Positions 1-7,614 of a stretch of 64,000 nt of DNA are shown in pieces. How positions within the stretch are numbered: the stretch's first letter is position 1; every line of letters begins with the position of its first letter. Source of the DNA: Pseudomonas sp. UBA5706 (GTDB lineage: Bacteria; Pseudomonadota; Gammaproteobacteria; Pseudomonadales; Pseudomonadaceae); assembly GCF_002419965.1 (NCBI RefSeq), contig NZ_DIHC01000062.1, forward strand, positions 62,001 through 126,000, read 5' to 3'. A program made the position numbers and the translations under genes. The notes under the pieces were generated by a model, which made no database searches, was not told the origin of the DNA, and saw only the letters and a program-made list of their open reading frames with translations.

Positions 1-196
1 GTGGGATGACGGCAACAACGTAGTGGCGCTGGAGCCCGGCGTGGTGATCGGTTACGACCGCAACACCTACACCAATACCCTGCTGCGCAAGGCCGGTGTG
101 GAAGTCATCACCATCAGTGCCGGTGAACTGGGCCGGGGGCGTGGCGGCGGTCACTGCATGACCTGCCCGATCGTACGCGACCCTATCGATTACTAG
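1..196 (+). CDS. arcA: Arginine deiminase, C-terminal end (partial)
   Basis: Reading frame 2 is open from the window edge to a TAG at 194-196 and encodes about 64 residues. The segment GRGRGGGHCMTCP carries the family's catalytic cysteine in the HCMTCP context, and the end (IVRDP) matches bacterial arginine deiminases. The enzyme converts arginine to citrulline plus ammonia, the first step of the cytoplasmic arginine deiminase pathway. It is followed 68 bases later by arcB and then arcC, the usual order of this operon in Pseudomonas. The start and any arcD lie outside the window, so upstream control (normally ANR under low oxygen) cannot be seen here. Confidence 0.95.
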   Translation, partial: WDDGNNVVALEPGVVIGYDRNTYTNTLLRKAGVEVITISAGELGRGRGGGHCMTCPIVRDPIDY

Positions 197-264
197 TTTC
201 AAGGCCTCGGTCGCCGCCCATAAGGCGTCGACCCAGGGGATACCCAAGCAGAAGGAGATACACC

Positions 265-1275
265 GTGGCTTTCAACATGCGTAATCGCAGCCTGCTGTCG
301 CTGATGCACCACACCACCCGCGAGCTGCACTACCTGCTGGACCTGTCCCGCGACCTCAAGCGTGCCAAATACACCGGCACCGAACGTGCGCACCTGAAGG
401 GCAAGAACATTGCGCTGATCTTCGAGAAAACTTCCACCCGCACCCGTTGCGCATTCGAAGTCGCGGCCCACGACCAGGGCGCTCACGTCACCTACATCGA
501 CCCGGTGTCTTCGCAGATCGGTCACAAAGAAAGCATGAAAGACACCGCGCGTGTTCTGGGCCGCATGTTCGATGCCATCGAATACCGTGGCTTCGAGCAG
601 GAAATCGTCGAAGAGCTGGCCAAATTTGCCGGCGTACCGGTGTTCAACGGCCTGACCGCCGAATTCCATCCGACGCAAATGATCGCCGACGTCCTGACCA
701 TGCGCGAACACAGCGACAAGCCGCTGCATGACATCAGCTACGCCTACCTGGGGGACGCCCGTTACAACATGGGCAACTCGCTGCTGATGATCGGCGCCAA
801 GCTGGGCATGGACGTGCGGATCGGCGCACCGAAAGCCCTGTGGCCACACGAGGATTTCATCAAGCAATGCCAGGCCTTCGCCGAAGAAAGCGGTGCGCGC
901 ATTACCATCACTGAAGACCCGAAAGAAGCGGTGAAAGGCGTGGACTTCATCCACACCGATGTCTGGGTCTCCATGGGTGAACCGGTAGACGCGTGGGATG
1001 CGCGTATCGAGCAACTGCTGCCGTATCAGGTCAACGCTCAGATGATGAAGGCTTCTGGCAACGTACGGGTGAAATTCATGCACTGCCTGCCAGCGTTTCA
1101 CAACAGCGACACCAAGGTCGGCAAGGACATCGCCTCGCGGTATCCGCATCTGGCCAATGGCGTTGAGGTGACCGAAGAGGTGTTCGAATCCCCCGCCAAC
1201 ATTGCGTTCGAGCAGGCGGAAAACCGCATGCACACCATCAAGGCGATCCTGGTCTCGGCGTTGGCGGATATCTAA
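265..1275 (+). CDS. arcB: Catabolic ornithine carbamoyltransferase
   Basis: This 336-residue protein is full length for the family. It has the carbamoyl-phosphate loop STRTR near residue 57, a substrate-loop HPTQ near residue 133 and the catalytic HCLP motif near residue 273. In the arginine deiminase pathway it splits citrulline with phosphate into ornithine and carbamoyl phosphate. The start is a GTG with a clear ribosome site (GAAGGAGA) about 8 bases upstream. The gene lies between arcA and arcC on the same strand, which marks it as the catabolic enzyme rather than the biosynthetic ArgF. An AUG-free start and high GC third positions are normal here. Long minus-strand open frames opposite it are shadows. 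Confidence 0.95.
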   Translation: MAFNMRNRSLLSLMHHTTRELHYLLDLSRDLKRAKYTGTERAHLKGKNIALIFEKTSTRTRCAFEVAAHDQGAHVTYIDPVSSQIGHKESMKDTARVLGRMFDAIEYRGFEQEIVEELAKFAGVPVFNGLTAEFHPTQMIADVLTMREHSDKPLHDISYAYLGDARYNMGNSLLMIGAKLGMDVRIGAPKALWPHEDFIKQCQAFAEESGARITITEDPKEAVKGVDFIHTDVWVSMGEPVDAWDARIEQLLPYQVNAQMMKASGNVRVKFMHCLPAFHNSDTKVGKDIASRYPHLANGVEVTEEVFESPANIAFEQAENRMHTIKAILVSALADI

Positions 1276-1385
1276 ACCGCGCAGGCTGAAGCCAATCAGT
1301 GGGGAACCGCTCTGTCTGCCATGCAGGCGCTACTCGACGCCATCGGGGCGAGCCTGTTTCCCACAGTTCTAGGAGGACATTACCC

Positions 1386-2315
1386 ATGCGTATCGTCGTT
1401 GCACTGGGCGGTAACGCCCTCCTGCGCCGTGGTGAACCCATGACCGCAGATAACCAACGGGCCAACATCCGCATCGCTGCTGAACAAATCGCCAGGATCC
1501 ACCCTGGCAACGAGTTGGTGATTGCCCACGGCAATGGCCCGCAAGTGGGCCTGCTGTCGCTGCAAGCGGCAGCCTACACCCAGGTTTCGCCCTACCCGCT
1601 GGACGTGCTGGGCGCCGAAACCGAAGGCATGATCGGCTACATCATCGAACAGGAACTGGGCAATCTGCTGGATTTCGAAGTGCCGCTTGCCACGTTGTTG
1701 ACCCAGGTTGAAGTGGACGCCAAGGACCCCGCGTTCCAGCACCCCAGCAAACCTATCGGCCCGGTCTACTCCAAAGCCGAAGCCGAAGCACTGGCCGCGG
1801 AAAAAGGCTGGGCCATCGCGCCCGATGGCGACAAATACCGTCGCGTGGTCGCCAGCCCCCGACCTAAACGGATCTTTGAAATACGCCCGATTACCTGGCT
1901 GCTGGAAAAAGGCAGCATCGTCATCTGCGCCGGTGGCGGCGGCATTCCGACGATGTATGGCGAAGACGGCAAGCTTCAGGGTATCGAGGCGGTGATCGAC
2001 AAGGACTTGTGCTCATCCCTGCTGGCGGGGCAACTGGACGCCGACCTGCTGGTGATCGCCACCGACGTGAAGGCGGCGTTCATCGACTTCGGCAAGCCGA
2101 CTCAAAAAGCCATCAGCCAGGCCCACCCGGATGAAATGGAAAAACTCGGCTTCGCCGCTGGCTCCATGGGCCCCAAAGTCCAGGCTGCCTGCGAATTCGC
2201 CCGCCTGACCGGAAAACCTGCGGTGATCGGTTCGCTTTCGGACATCGAAGCCATCGTTCAAGGCTGCGCCGGTACACGTATCAGCACGGCGCAACAGGGC
2301 ATAAGTTATTTGTGA
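1386..2315 (+). CDS. arcC: Carbamate kinase
   Basis: The 309-residue product begins MRIVVALGGNALLRRGE, the typical amino-acid-kinase N-terminus with its ALGGNA phosphate loop. Further motifs include HGNGPQVG near residue 55 and the CAGGGGIP segment near residue 180. It makes ATP from carbamoyl phosphate and ADP, the energy-yielding last step of the arginine deiminase pathway. An upstream in-frame extension exists, but the ATG at 1386 has a strong AGGAGG ribosome site 8-10 bases before it and matches the family start. The 110-base gap after arcB contains no gene. Confidence 0.95.
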   Translation: MRIVVALGGNALLRRGEPMTADNQRANIRIAAEQIARIHPGNELVIAHGNGPQVGLLSLQAAAYTQVSPYPLDVLGAETEGMIGYIIEQELGNLLDFEVPLATLLTQVEVDAKDPAFQHPSKPIGPVYSKAEAEALAAEKGWAIAPDGDKYRRVVASPRPKRIFEIRPITWLLEKGSIVICAGGGGIPTMYGEDGKLQGIEAVIDKDLCSSLLAGQLDADLLVIATDVKAAFIDFGKPTQKAISQAHPDEMEKLGFAAGSMGPKVQAACEFARLTGKPAVIGSLSDIEAIVQGCAGTRISTAQQGISYL

Positions 2316-2377
2316 TGCCCTTGGCGGGGCAGGGACCTTGCCTGCCCTTCTCCCAGGTCCCCAAAGGAGACACGGCT

Positions 2378-2740
2378 ATGGCCACATTTGAGCCAGGACA
2401 CCTGCACATTGAGCGCCACGCCCTGAACAAGGACGACTACAGCTACAACCTGTGCATCGACTATGAGGTCGTCCAGGATCCCAAGGCAGGCAAAGGGATG
2501 CTGTTCAAGATGCATGGTTCGGTGCAGGACAAAGACCTTAAGGAAGAATTCTTTCTACCCAAGGATCAGGCATTCGACTTTGCCCGGTATGCCACGTATA
2601 TCGCTCAGAGCTACGGTCTGCCGAAAATCGCGGTATTGAACGGCCAGATGCATAAGCAATACGACCTGATGTTTGAGGACGTACGCCATCGTCTGGATGT
2701 GAAATCGGGCGACCCCGTAGACCCGGCGCATCTGGAGTAG
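2378..2740 (+). CDS. DUF5064 family protein
   Basis: The product is a small acidic cytoplasmic protein of 120 residues with no membrane segment or signal. It resembles the DUF5064 proteins that pseudomonads carry directly downstream of arcC; this is recalled by likeness and position, not searched. The ATG at 2378 is chosen because AAAGGAG lies just upstream; the longer frame from 2312 overlaps arcC. It probably shares the arc transcript, since there is no terminator-like hairpin between arcC and this gene. Its function is unknown. It is the last gene of what looks like conserved core chromosome before the accessory region. Confidence 0.75.
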   Translation: MATFEPGHLHIERHALNKDDYSYNLCIDYEVVQDPKAGKGMLFKMHGSVQDKDLKEEFFLPKDQAFDFARYATYIAQSYGLPKIAVLNGQMHKQYDLMFEDVRHRLDVKSGDPVDPAHLE

Positions 2741-2924
2741 CGGTGTCGCCCAAGCTCAGGCAGCAGGAGCGCGATCAGGCTGCGGCTACTCGATTGCGAA
2801 CCGACTCAGATACTAGAGAGCTTGTCTTGTCACTTGAGTTTGGCGTCGATCACTAAAGCTCATGCCTGCAGTCGTACGAGCTCTCCCGCAGTGATGTGGT
2901 TTGTTATCCCAGTCATGCGCGAGA

Positions 2925-3131
2925 TCATGGGAGATCCTGCCCGCCATTAGGGTACCGGCACCTGCAGATGCGTCCGGCTGCCTTAAGGCAGCCATTCGCA
3001 ACGCCATGCTTTTCGATGGCCTTGATCGCGTAGTTAGAGCAGGTCGGTTCGAACCGACATGCGTCTCGCAATCGGGCTGGTGCAACTCGCTGATACCAGC
3101 GAATTGCAGCGATGGCGAACCCCTTAATCAC
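2925..3131 (-). CDS. yidD: YidD-like membrane insertion efficiency factor
   Basis: This 68-residue protein has the YidD hallmark CRFEPTCSNYAIKAIEKHG followed by a basic CRCRYPNGGQD tail. That matches the small Cys-rich, His/Gly-ending fold of PF01809. YidD proteins sit at the inner face of the membrane and assist YidC-dependent insertion. The start is a GTG whose last bases overlap the TGA of the upstream DUF4177 gene (GTGA overlap), so translation is probably coupled. The core yidD normally lies in the rpmH-rnpA-yidC cluster near the origin. This copy is elsewhere and is likely a second, accessory version. Confidence 0.8.
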   Translation of the reverse strand: MIKGFAIAAIRWYQRVAPARLRDACRFEPTCSNYAIKAIEKHGVANGCLKAAGRICRCRYPNGGQDLP

Positions 3132-3370
3132 CGCAGCTTGCGCAAAGAAATGACATAGTAGTGGCTCAATACATCTTTCTTACCCAGCAACGCATCGAAG
3201 CACCCAGGCTTGACCGAGACACCAATAGTATCGATTCGATAAAACTCCCAACCATCCTCCGCATGAGAGTTCACTACGTTCTGTAGATAGGCCGCTGCCT
3301 CATTGCCGCGCTGTTCCTTTGCTCGAACCTCAATGTTCGGCGGTACCTGAACCATTTTGTAGATATACAT
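3128..3370 (-). CDS. DUF4177-type small protein
   Basis: The start MYIYKMVQVPPNI and the motif DGWEFYRIDTIGV are typical of DUF4177 proteins, which are about 60-90 residues long; this one has 80. A longer in-frame start at 3487 would add 39 residues rich in Arg and Ser that do not look conserved, so the ATG at 3370 is preferred. It is followed without a gap by the yidD-like gene through a 4-base overlap. The role of DUF4177 is unknown; its pairing with YidD suggests an envelope or membrane-protein function, which is inference. Confidence 0.72.
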   Translation of the reverse strand: MYIYKMVQVPPNIEVRAKEQRGNEAAAYLQNVVNSHAEDGWEFYRIDTIGVSVKPGCFDALLGKKDVLSHYYVISLRKLR

Positions 3371-3632
3371 CCTTGATAACCCTGCAAATGCCTGCATTCC
3401 CTTGAACACAAATCGCCGCTGCTTTATAGCTCGGCTGATGTCGGATGAACAGCGTCGACAGCGCCTTGATCTTGATCCCGGGTGCACAGCGAAGCAGATC
3501 GGATGGCCAGTAGGTTTAAAGCTATCGACAATTCGTCCGATAGTCTCAAGGCACGACCACTGTCTATGTTGACGAGTCGCCCTTGGGCATCAGCGTTTCG
3601 TGGGCTTTTCATTTGCGAGTAAAGGATTACGC

Positions 3633-4526
3633 ATGCGTACCCTGTGCAAAATTTGGCTGTCCGTGTTCCTCTTCGGGATGATCTTTTATCTCCCTATGTA
3701 TATTTTTTCGAACAATGCATTAAGCGCTGTCGAAGAGCTTACCCCTAAAGATCTGATTCCTCTGACTGGCATTCGCGGCCAAGATCCGGCACGTAAGGAA
3801 AGACTTTTGGCTAGCATCGGCGTGGACACAGGCATGGAGCTTGAGGATGCGCTTGAGGACAATAAATCGCTTACTCACGTAGATATTCACTATCTAGAGT
3901 CCGCGGATGCCAATAGGATTTTTGCCGCTACAGGCATGAAGGTTGTGGAGGCCAGCGCAGAAATGGGAGGTGGAAAGCGCCTAGCTATGCTGTTTTCTGT
4001 AGTTCCCAAACGTTTCTTACGCGATTGGGCTGCAGTCACAGGAATACTCGGTGTACAGGTGTCGGACGGGAAACACACTATCAACATGGTCGACGACCCG
4101 TCTGATGAAACCTATATCTGGGCTCTATTCGAAAAGTCAGGGAAAGGTGGGAGTGAGTCGGTACAGCGTCTGACTAATCGTTTCGACTTGGCCGTAGCAG
4201 GTATCAAGGAGCGTGAGCGCAGTAAAAACCTTGAATCGGCGGCGGCCCGACCTCTCTCACCTGCACCATCGACATCAGGGAGATTTGAAAGCAACACTGC
4301 CGCGGGTAATCCAAGCAAGGAGAAAATCGTGATTTTTCAATTCGATGGTCAGCCTGCCTACTGTGCTGATGAAGGGGCGGATGGCCCTAACTGTCGTGGT
4401 GACGGATCATCATTTATCGGTCAGGGAACTTACAAAGACCATATGGATGAAAACAGCGCGTTATGCATCGCTGGTGAGGTCGGTTGCACGCTACCTCAGT
4501 ACTTCCCTGCGGACCTGCGCGGCTAA
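3633..4526 (+). CDS. Unknown membrane-anchored protein
   Basis: This 297-residue product has an N-terminal hydrophobic segment (about residues 5-25) that would act as a membrane anchor or uncleaved signal, leaving most of the protein outside the cytoplasm. The middle (about 30-190) looks like a folded mixed alpha/beta domain, then a Ser/Pro/Ala-rich linker (about 200-235). A short C-terminal part contains four cysteines (in CADEGADGPNC and LCIAGEVGC) that could form disulfides in the periplasm. The ATG at 3633 has AAAGGA before it; an in-frame start at 3600 lacks one. I recognise no family. A perfect 12-bp inverted repeat follows the stop. Confidence 0.6.
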   Translation: MRTLCKIWLSVFLFGMIFYLPMYIFSNNALSAVEELTPKDLIPLTGIRGQDPARKERLLASIGVDTGMELEDALEDNKSLTHVDIHYLESADANRIFAATGMKVVEASAEMGGGKRLAMLFSVVPKRFLRDWAAVTGILGVQVSDGKHTINMVDDPSDETYIWALFEKSGKGGSESVQRLTNRFDLAVAGIKERERSKNLESAAARPLSPAPSTSGRFESNTAAGNPSKEKIVIFQFDGQPAYCADEGADGPNCRGDGSSFIGQGTYKDHMDENSALCIAGEVGCTLPQYFPADLRG

Positions 4527-4539
4527 TAAATCGGTCTGT

Positions 4540-4575
4540 TAAGCAGCCAGACCTATAAAAAAATCTGGCTGCTTA
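4540..4575. terminator. Perfect inverted repeat, possible terminator
   Basis: Arms TAAGCAGCCAGA (4540-4551) and TCTGGCTGCTTA (4564-4575) pair perfectly over 12 bp around an A-rich 12-base loop. It lies 14 bases after the stop of the unknown membrane-anchored gene and about 75 bases past the end of the broken integrase. It has no U-run after the stem on either strand, so it would be a weak or Rho-aided terminator. Confidence 0.5.
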
Positions 4576-4650
4576 GGCGGTTGTCGCGCTGCTTAAAGAC
4601 GCTCCCATCGGGTTGATCGCGCACTCGTGTCACCTTATAACGTCCAATCC

Positions 4651-5735
4651 TTATGCCAGCTTGGCCGCCAGCTCCTCAGCTGTGATGTTGTAATAACGCT
4701 TCAGCATGTTCACCTCCCGATGCCCCGTCACGCTAGCAAGCTCAATCAAATTCGGCAGCTTGGTCGCAAGCCGACAGGTCGCTTCGTGCCGCAGGTCGTG
4801 GAAGCGCAGATTGATCAGAAAGTCTTCCTGAGGCATTACCTGCGCCACTTCGCAATCTCCCAAGTATTTCAGCCTGGCTCGCTCCAGGCCTCGCACAAAG
4901 GCCTTTTTGAGTGCATCAGCCGTGGTGGGGAAGACGCGACCGCACAGCGAGCGTGGCAAATCCTTCAGCAGATGAATGGCCTTTGGTGAAAGCGGGACGG
5001 TTCTGGGCAGTCCGTTCTTGGTTGCAGGCAGGTGCGCGGTTCTACGTTCCAAGCTCACATGCTTCCAGCGCAGCTCGAAAATCTCGCCTCGGCGCATGGC
5101 TGTCTCAATCGCGAGTTGGACGATGGGCCGTATCCATGGATTGTGAGAAGCATCGGCGTAGGTGCCGTCAGCACGTCGCTCACGAAGCTCTAACGCGCCG
5201 AGCATGTATTGCTCTTCAATTGCGTCAAGCCGTCGCGAGCGCTCGTCGTTGTAGCTGGGACGGCTGACCATCCTGACTGGATTCTCTGCCATATGAATGC
5301 CCCACTCACGTCGAGCGACCTCGATCACGCATTGAAACAAAGCCAGCTCACGCTTCACCGTATTGCCCTTGCGGATCTTCAGGCGCTCGTCACGGTAGCG
5401 GGCAAAATCTGAGGAGGTGAGGGTAGCCACGATGCGCGTCGCGAGGGGATGACGCTTGAGCGCTTCCAGGCGTTTGATTTCCCAACACGCGCCTTTGTGC
5501 TTCGAGCAATTTCGGAGATTTAGCGATCGATGAGTTGATGAAAGGCGGTGCGTTCAGCCTCGACCCGAGAGACAAAGATGCCCCGGTCGATTTCGCTTTC
5601 GATCATGCGTGCTCAGGCTTGGGCGTCGGATTTGGTTCCGAAGGTTTTGCGCTGGGCTGGATAGCCCTTACGGCGGCGGATCTGCGCTTGCCACTGCCTT
5701 AATTAACGACTGGGCGGCGACTGCGATGTTGCCAT
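4651..5735 (-). pseudogene. Tyrosine-recombinase integrase, 5' part broken
   Basis: From 5430 down to the stop at 4651 there is an open frame with the catalytic half of a phage/island integrase: the first catalytic Arg in AMRRGEI, HDLRHEA, and GHREVNMLKRYYN with the nucleophilic Tyr. Upstream the same protein continues only in pieces. A start-like ATG at 5735 is followed by a stop after ten codons, then QWQAQIRRRKGYPAQRKTF, another in-frame stop where a Trp is expected, then ESEIDRGIFVSR, a stop where a Tyr is expected, and a frameshift before HKGACWEIKRLEALKRH. At least three stops and one frameshift show real decay rather than a single error. The 5' end faces a tRNA 3' fragment about 110 bases away, the usual arrangement of an island integrase beside its attachment site. 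Confidence 0.82.
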
Positions 5736-5841
5736 TTCGGCTATTCCCGCCACCGCTGAAAGTGGCAGAAGCGAATTTCGGTAGGACCAGGACAGGTTTC
5801 TAGCAGTGGAGCGAGCGCCTTTTTATATAAGGGAAAGAAGA

Positions 5842-5886
5842 TGGTGCACCTGGCGGGATTCGAACCCACGACCCCTGCCTTCGGAG
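5842..5886 (-). other. tRNA 3' fragment, probable attachment-site remnant
   Basis: On the minus strand this reads as the 3' part of a tRNA: anticodon loop CTCCGAA, stem, variable bases GGGTC, a T-arm GTGGG-TTCGAAT-CCCGC that pairs, acceptor CAGGTGC, discriminator A and CCA. The 5' half of the tRNA is absent. If the loop is aligned normally the anticodon is CCG, which would be tRNA-Arg; that assignment is tentative. Integrases of the type next door commonly recombine into tRNA 3' ends and leave such a copy at the far end of an island. The following bases contain two short direct repeats of GTGGCA around 5997-6011 that could be integrase arm sites. Confidence 0.7.
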
Positions 5887-6062
5887 TCCTAAAAGTCGAC
5901 GTTTAGAATCAATACGTTAGCGGTAATTAGCTGGGAAATCAATGGGTTGTGTTAACTGGGGTTAGCGGGGTTTCGCCCCAGTTAGCGGGGCGAGTGTGGC
6001 AAATTTGTGGCACTTATGGGTATTGAGCGTGGTTTACCATTGGCATGGCTGGCTGTGAGTTA

Positions 6063-6081
6063 TCGTATATCGCCGACATTT
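6063..6081. repeat. 19-bp direct repeat, copy 1
   Basis: TCGTATATCGCCGACATTT occurs here and again at 6667-6685 in the same orientation. Read on the minus strand it begins just inside with TGTCGGCGATATACGA, which resembles the TG-starting end repeats of IS21-type elements. No transposase remains between the copies, so this may be a pair of end repeats left by a lost element. Confidence 0.6.
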
Positions 6082-6666
6082 ATGGGCGACTGGAGATCAG
6101 CTTAACGCATAGCTTGTAGGCGCTTATTTCTCTCTGCAAAGCAATGCTGTTCGTGGTCGAGATGCAGGGTCATCGTACAGAGAGTGCTGGGTTATTCAGG
6201 TCTTTACGCGATGGAGTTCCGCAGCTGTTATTCATAGCTGTGTGGCTGCGGGTTGGAGCCCTTTTTACCTATCGTATGTCTGCTGGACGACGTAGATTAA
6301 GAGCGTCCAGCTGACTATTCCACAGGCAAAAAGAAACCCCCTGGTGCGCAGTTCGGGCCAAAGCCCGTCGGAGGCGTGGAGGTTATGGTTGTAATCCAAT
6401 CCTACGCAGAGGCTACAAACGCGTCAATTGACGTCTGAGTTGGCCAGCAACGGAAAAGCAAATGCACTAACCCTCTTAGACTCAGCGTTAGGCGGGAGAT
6501 ATCGTATACCACCAAAATCCCTATAATTGCTGCGGGTTTCCTCGACTAAGCTTGCCTAGTTCGACGGTTCGCCTGAAATGCATTTGCTAGGTATTTTTGA
6601 GGTCATTTCTGACTTCTATGGTTTTGGAGGGGCGGAAATGCACGGTGCCTTACCCCTTGAACCTTG

Positions 6667-6685
6667 TCGTATATCGCCGACATTT
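6667..6685. repeat. 19-bp direct repeat, copy 2
   Basis: This is the second exact copy of the 19-bp repeat at 6063-6081. It is followed immediately by the short tandem repeat at 6691. Confidence 0.6.
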
Positions 6686-6690
6686 TCGTT

Positions 6691-6720
6691 TGTGCAGCTG
6701 TGCAGCTGTGCAGCTGTGCA
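6691..6720. repeat. 8-bp tandem repeat (TGTGCAGC)
   Basis: The unit TGTGCAGC is repeated almost four times without spacers. It is a simple sequence repeat, not a CRISPR, and has no gene around it. Slippage would make its copy number variable. Confidence 0.8.
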
Positions 6721-7040
6721 GGGGGCAACGGAACAGTGCATACACTTGAAGCCTAAGGCCTGGCCCCCAACCACGAGTTGTCTCGCTGGTTTCAAAAGAC
6801 GGTACGCGGATTATTTCCTTCACCTCTGCCATTGCGGGATTCTCGACCGACGGGCTCTTGAGAGCTCAGTAAATTTTCGAGCTTTGGAATCTGAGGGTGA
6901 CCGTAGCCTTCTTGGGGCGGATGTTCGAACACCGGCATCTGGAAAACTCGAAGCTAAATGTCAGAATCTGCCCTGGAACAGCGTCGATCTGGGATGGCTG
7001 AACACGAAATCATTGTACTGAACGAAATCCCCACTCAACT

Positions 7041-7081
7041 GGGATAAAAAAACCGGGCTTAAAGCCCGGTTTTTTTATCCC
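7041..7081. terminator. Strong bidirectional terminator
   Basis: The sequence is an almost perfect palindrome: GGGATAAAAAAACCGGGCTT, a short centre, then AGCCCGGTTTTTTTATCCC. The GC-rich stem AACCGGGCTT/AAGCCCGGTT is flanked by A-runs on one side and T-runs on the other, so it can stop transcription on both strands. It overlaps the last codons of the minus-strand gene that ends at 7075 and would end the transcript of the three-gene secretion set. Confidence 0.88.
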
Positions 7082-7578
7082 ATTGCGGTAATCAGCTGCG
7101 ATGTGATGCGTTCCATATCGTGCGATCGCACGGGTATGGTTATTGATGGATAGTCATAATCTGTCAATCGTAATATGACGTGTTGGAAGTGCTTCCCTGA
7201 GGTTATGTCGGTGGCCCACTCTGTGATTTCTGAGAGTGGCATGGCTTTGCGGATACCGTTGTACTCGTCGATCAAGACTGCCATGCCTGCTTTTGGATCT
7301 ATTCCCACGTAGCGGCGGCCCGCTTCATCAGAAATCTGCACCTTGGCTGAAAAGCCCGCCGGAGCGAGTGACATAACTATTTTATGTAGTCGCGCCGCGT
7401 AGCCACTCTTTAAGTTTTTGATGAGCCAGCTGCCTCCAAACATCCAGAAAAAGGTTAGGCAGATCAGCCCAAGCGGCCATAGGACGTGGCTATTATAAAT
7501 AATTGCGATCGCTATCCAAATGATGATTAGGCCTAGCATGTTTCCTAACCAATGAGTAATCATAATTAAAAAAAGCAT
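7075..7578 (-). CDS. Unknown membrane protein of DotA/TraY cluster
   Basis: The 167-residue protein begins with two hydrophobic segments (about residues 4-30 and 32-52) and then has a soluble domain of about 110 residues, probably facing the cytoplasm. GGAG lies 9 bases before the ATG at 7578. It sits 36 bases downstream of the DotA/TraY-like gene and ends on a strong terminator, so it is the last gene of that transcript. I recognise no named family. By position it could be an accessory, exclusion or assembly protein of a type IVB conjugation or secretion system; that is inference. Confidence 0.62.
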   Translation of the reverse strand: MLFLIMITHWLGNMLGLIIIWIAIAIIYNSHVLWPLGLICLTFFWMFGGSWLIKNLKSGYAARLHKIVMSLAPAGFSAKVQISDEAGRRYVGIDPKAGMAVLIDEYNGIRKAMPLSEITEWATDITSGKHFQHVILRLTDYDYPSITIPVRSHDMERITSQLITAMG

Positions 7579-7614
7579 AATTAGCTCCGGTAATTAGTAT
7601 AATTAATGAGTACA

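Larger units (their letters stand above)
5887..7040. other. Gene-poor stretch with repeats
   Basis: I see no convincing gene here. A 147-codon plus-strand frame at 6578-7021 has no ribosome site, begins inside repeat-rich DNA and shows no recognisable domain. The stretch holds a 19-bp direct repeat, an 8-bp tandem repeat and possible integrase arm sites next to the tRNA fragment, so it reads as eroded mobile DNA. Confidence 0.5.

Noticed and set aside
199..1233. 344-codon open frame on the minus strand opposite arcB
   Set aside because: It is the antisense shadow of a clear ornithine carbamoyltransferase gene and has no recognisable domain.
3020..3060. TTCGAAC-type T-loop resembling a tRNA
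   Set aside because: GGTCGGTTCGAACCGACATG is the coding sequence for the FEPT part of YidD and the acceptor and anticodon arms are absent.
6691..6720. Short tandem repeats as a CRISPR
   Set aside because: The unit is 8 bp with no spacers and no cas genes are near; it is a simple repeat. I saw no CRISPR array anywhere in the window.
6578..7021. 147-codon plus-strand frame
   Set aside because: It starts in repeat DNA, runs through an 8-bp tandem repeat, has no ribosome site and has no domain-like content.
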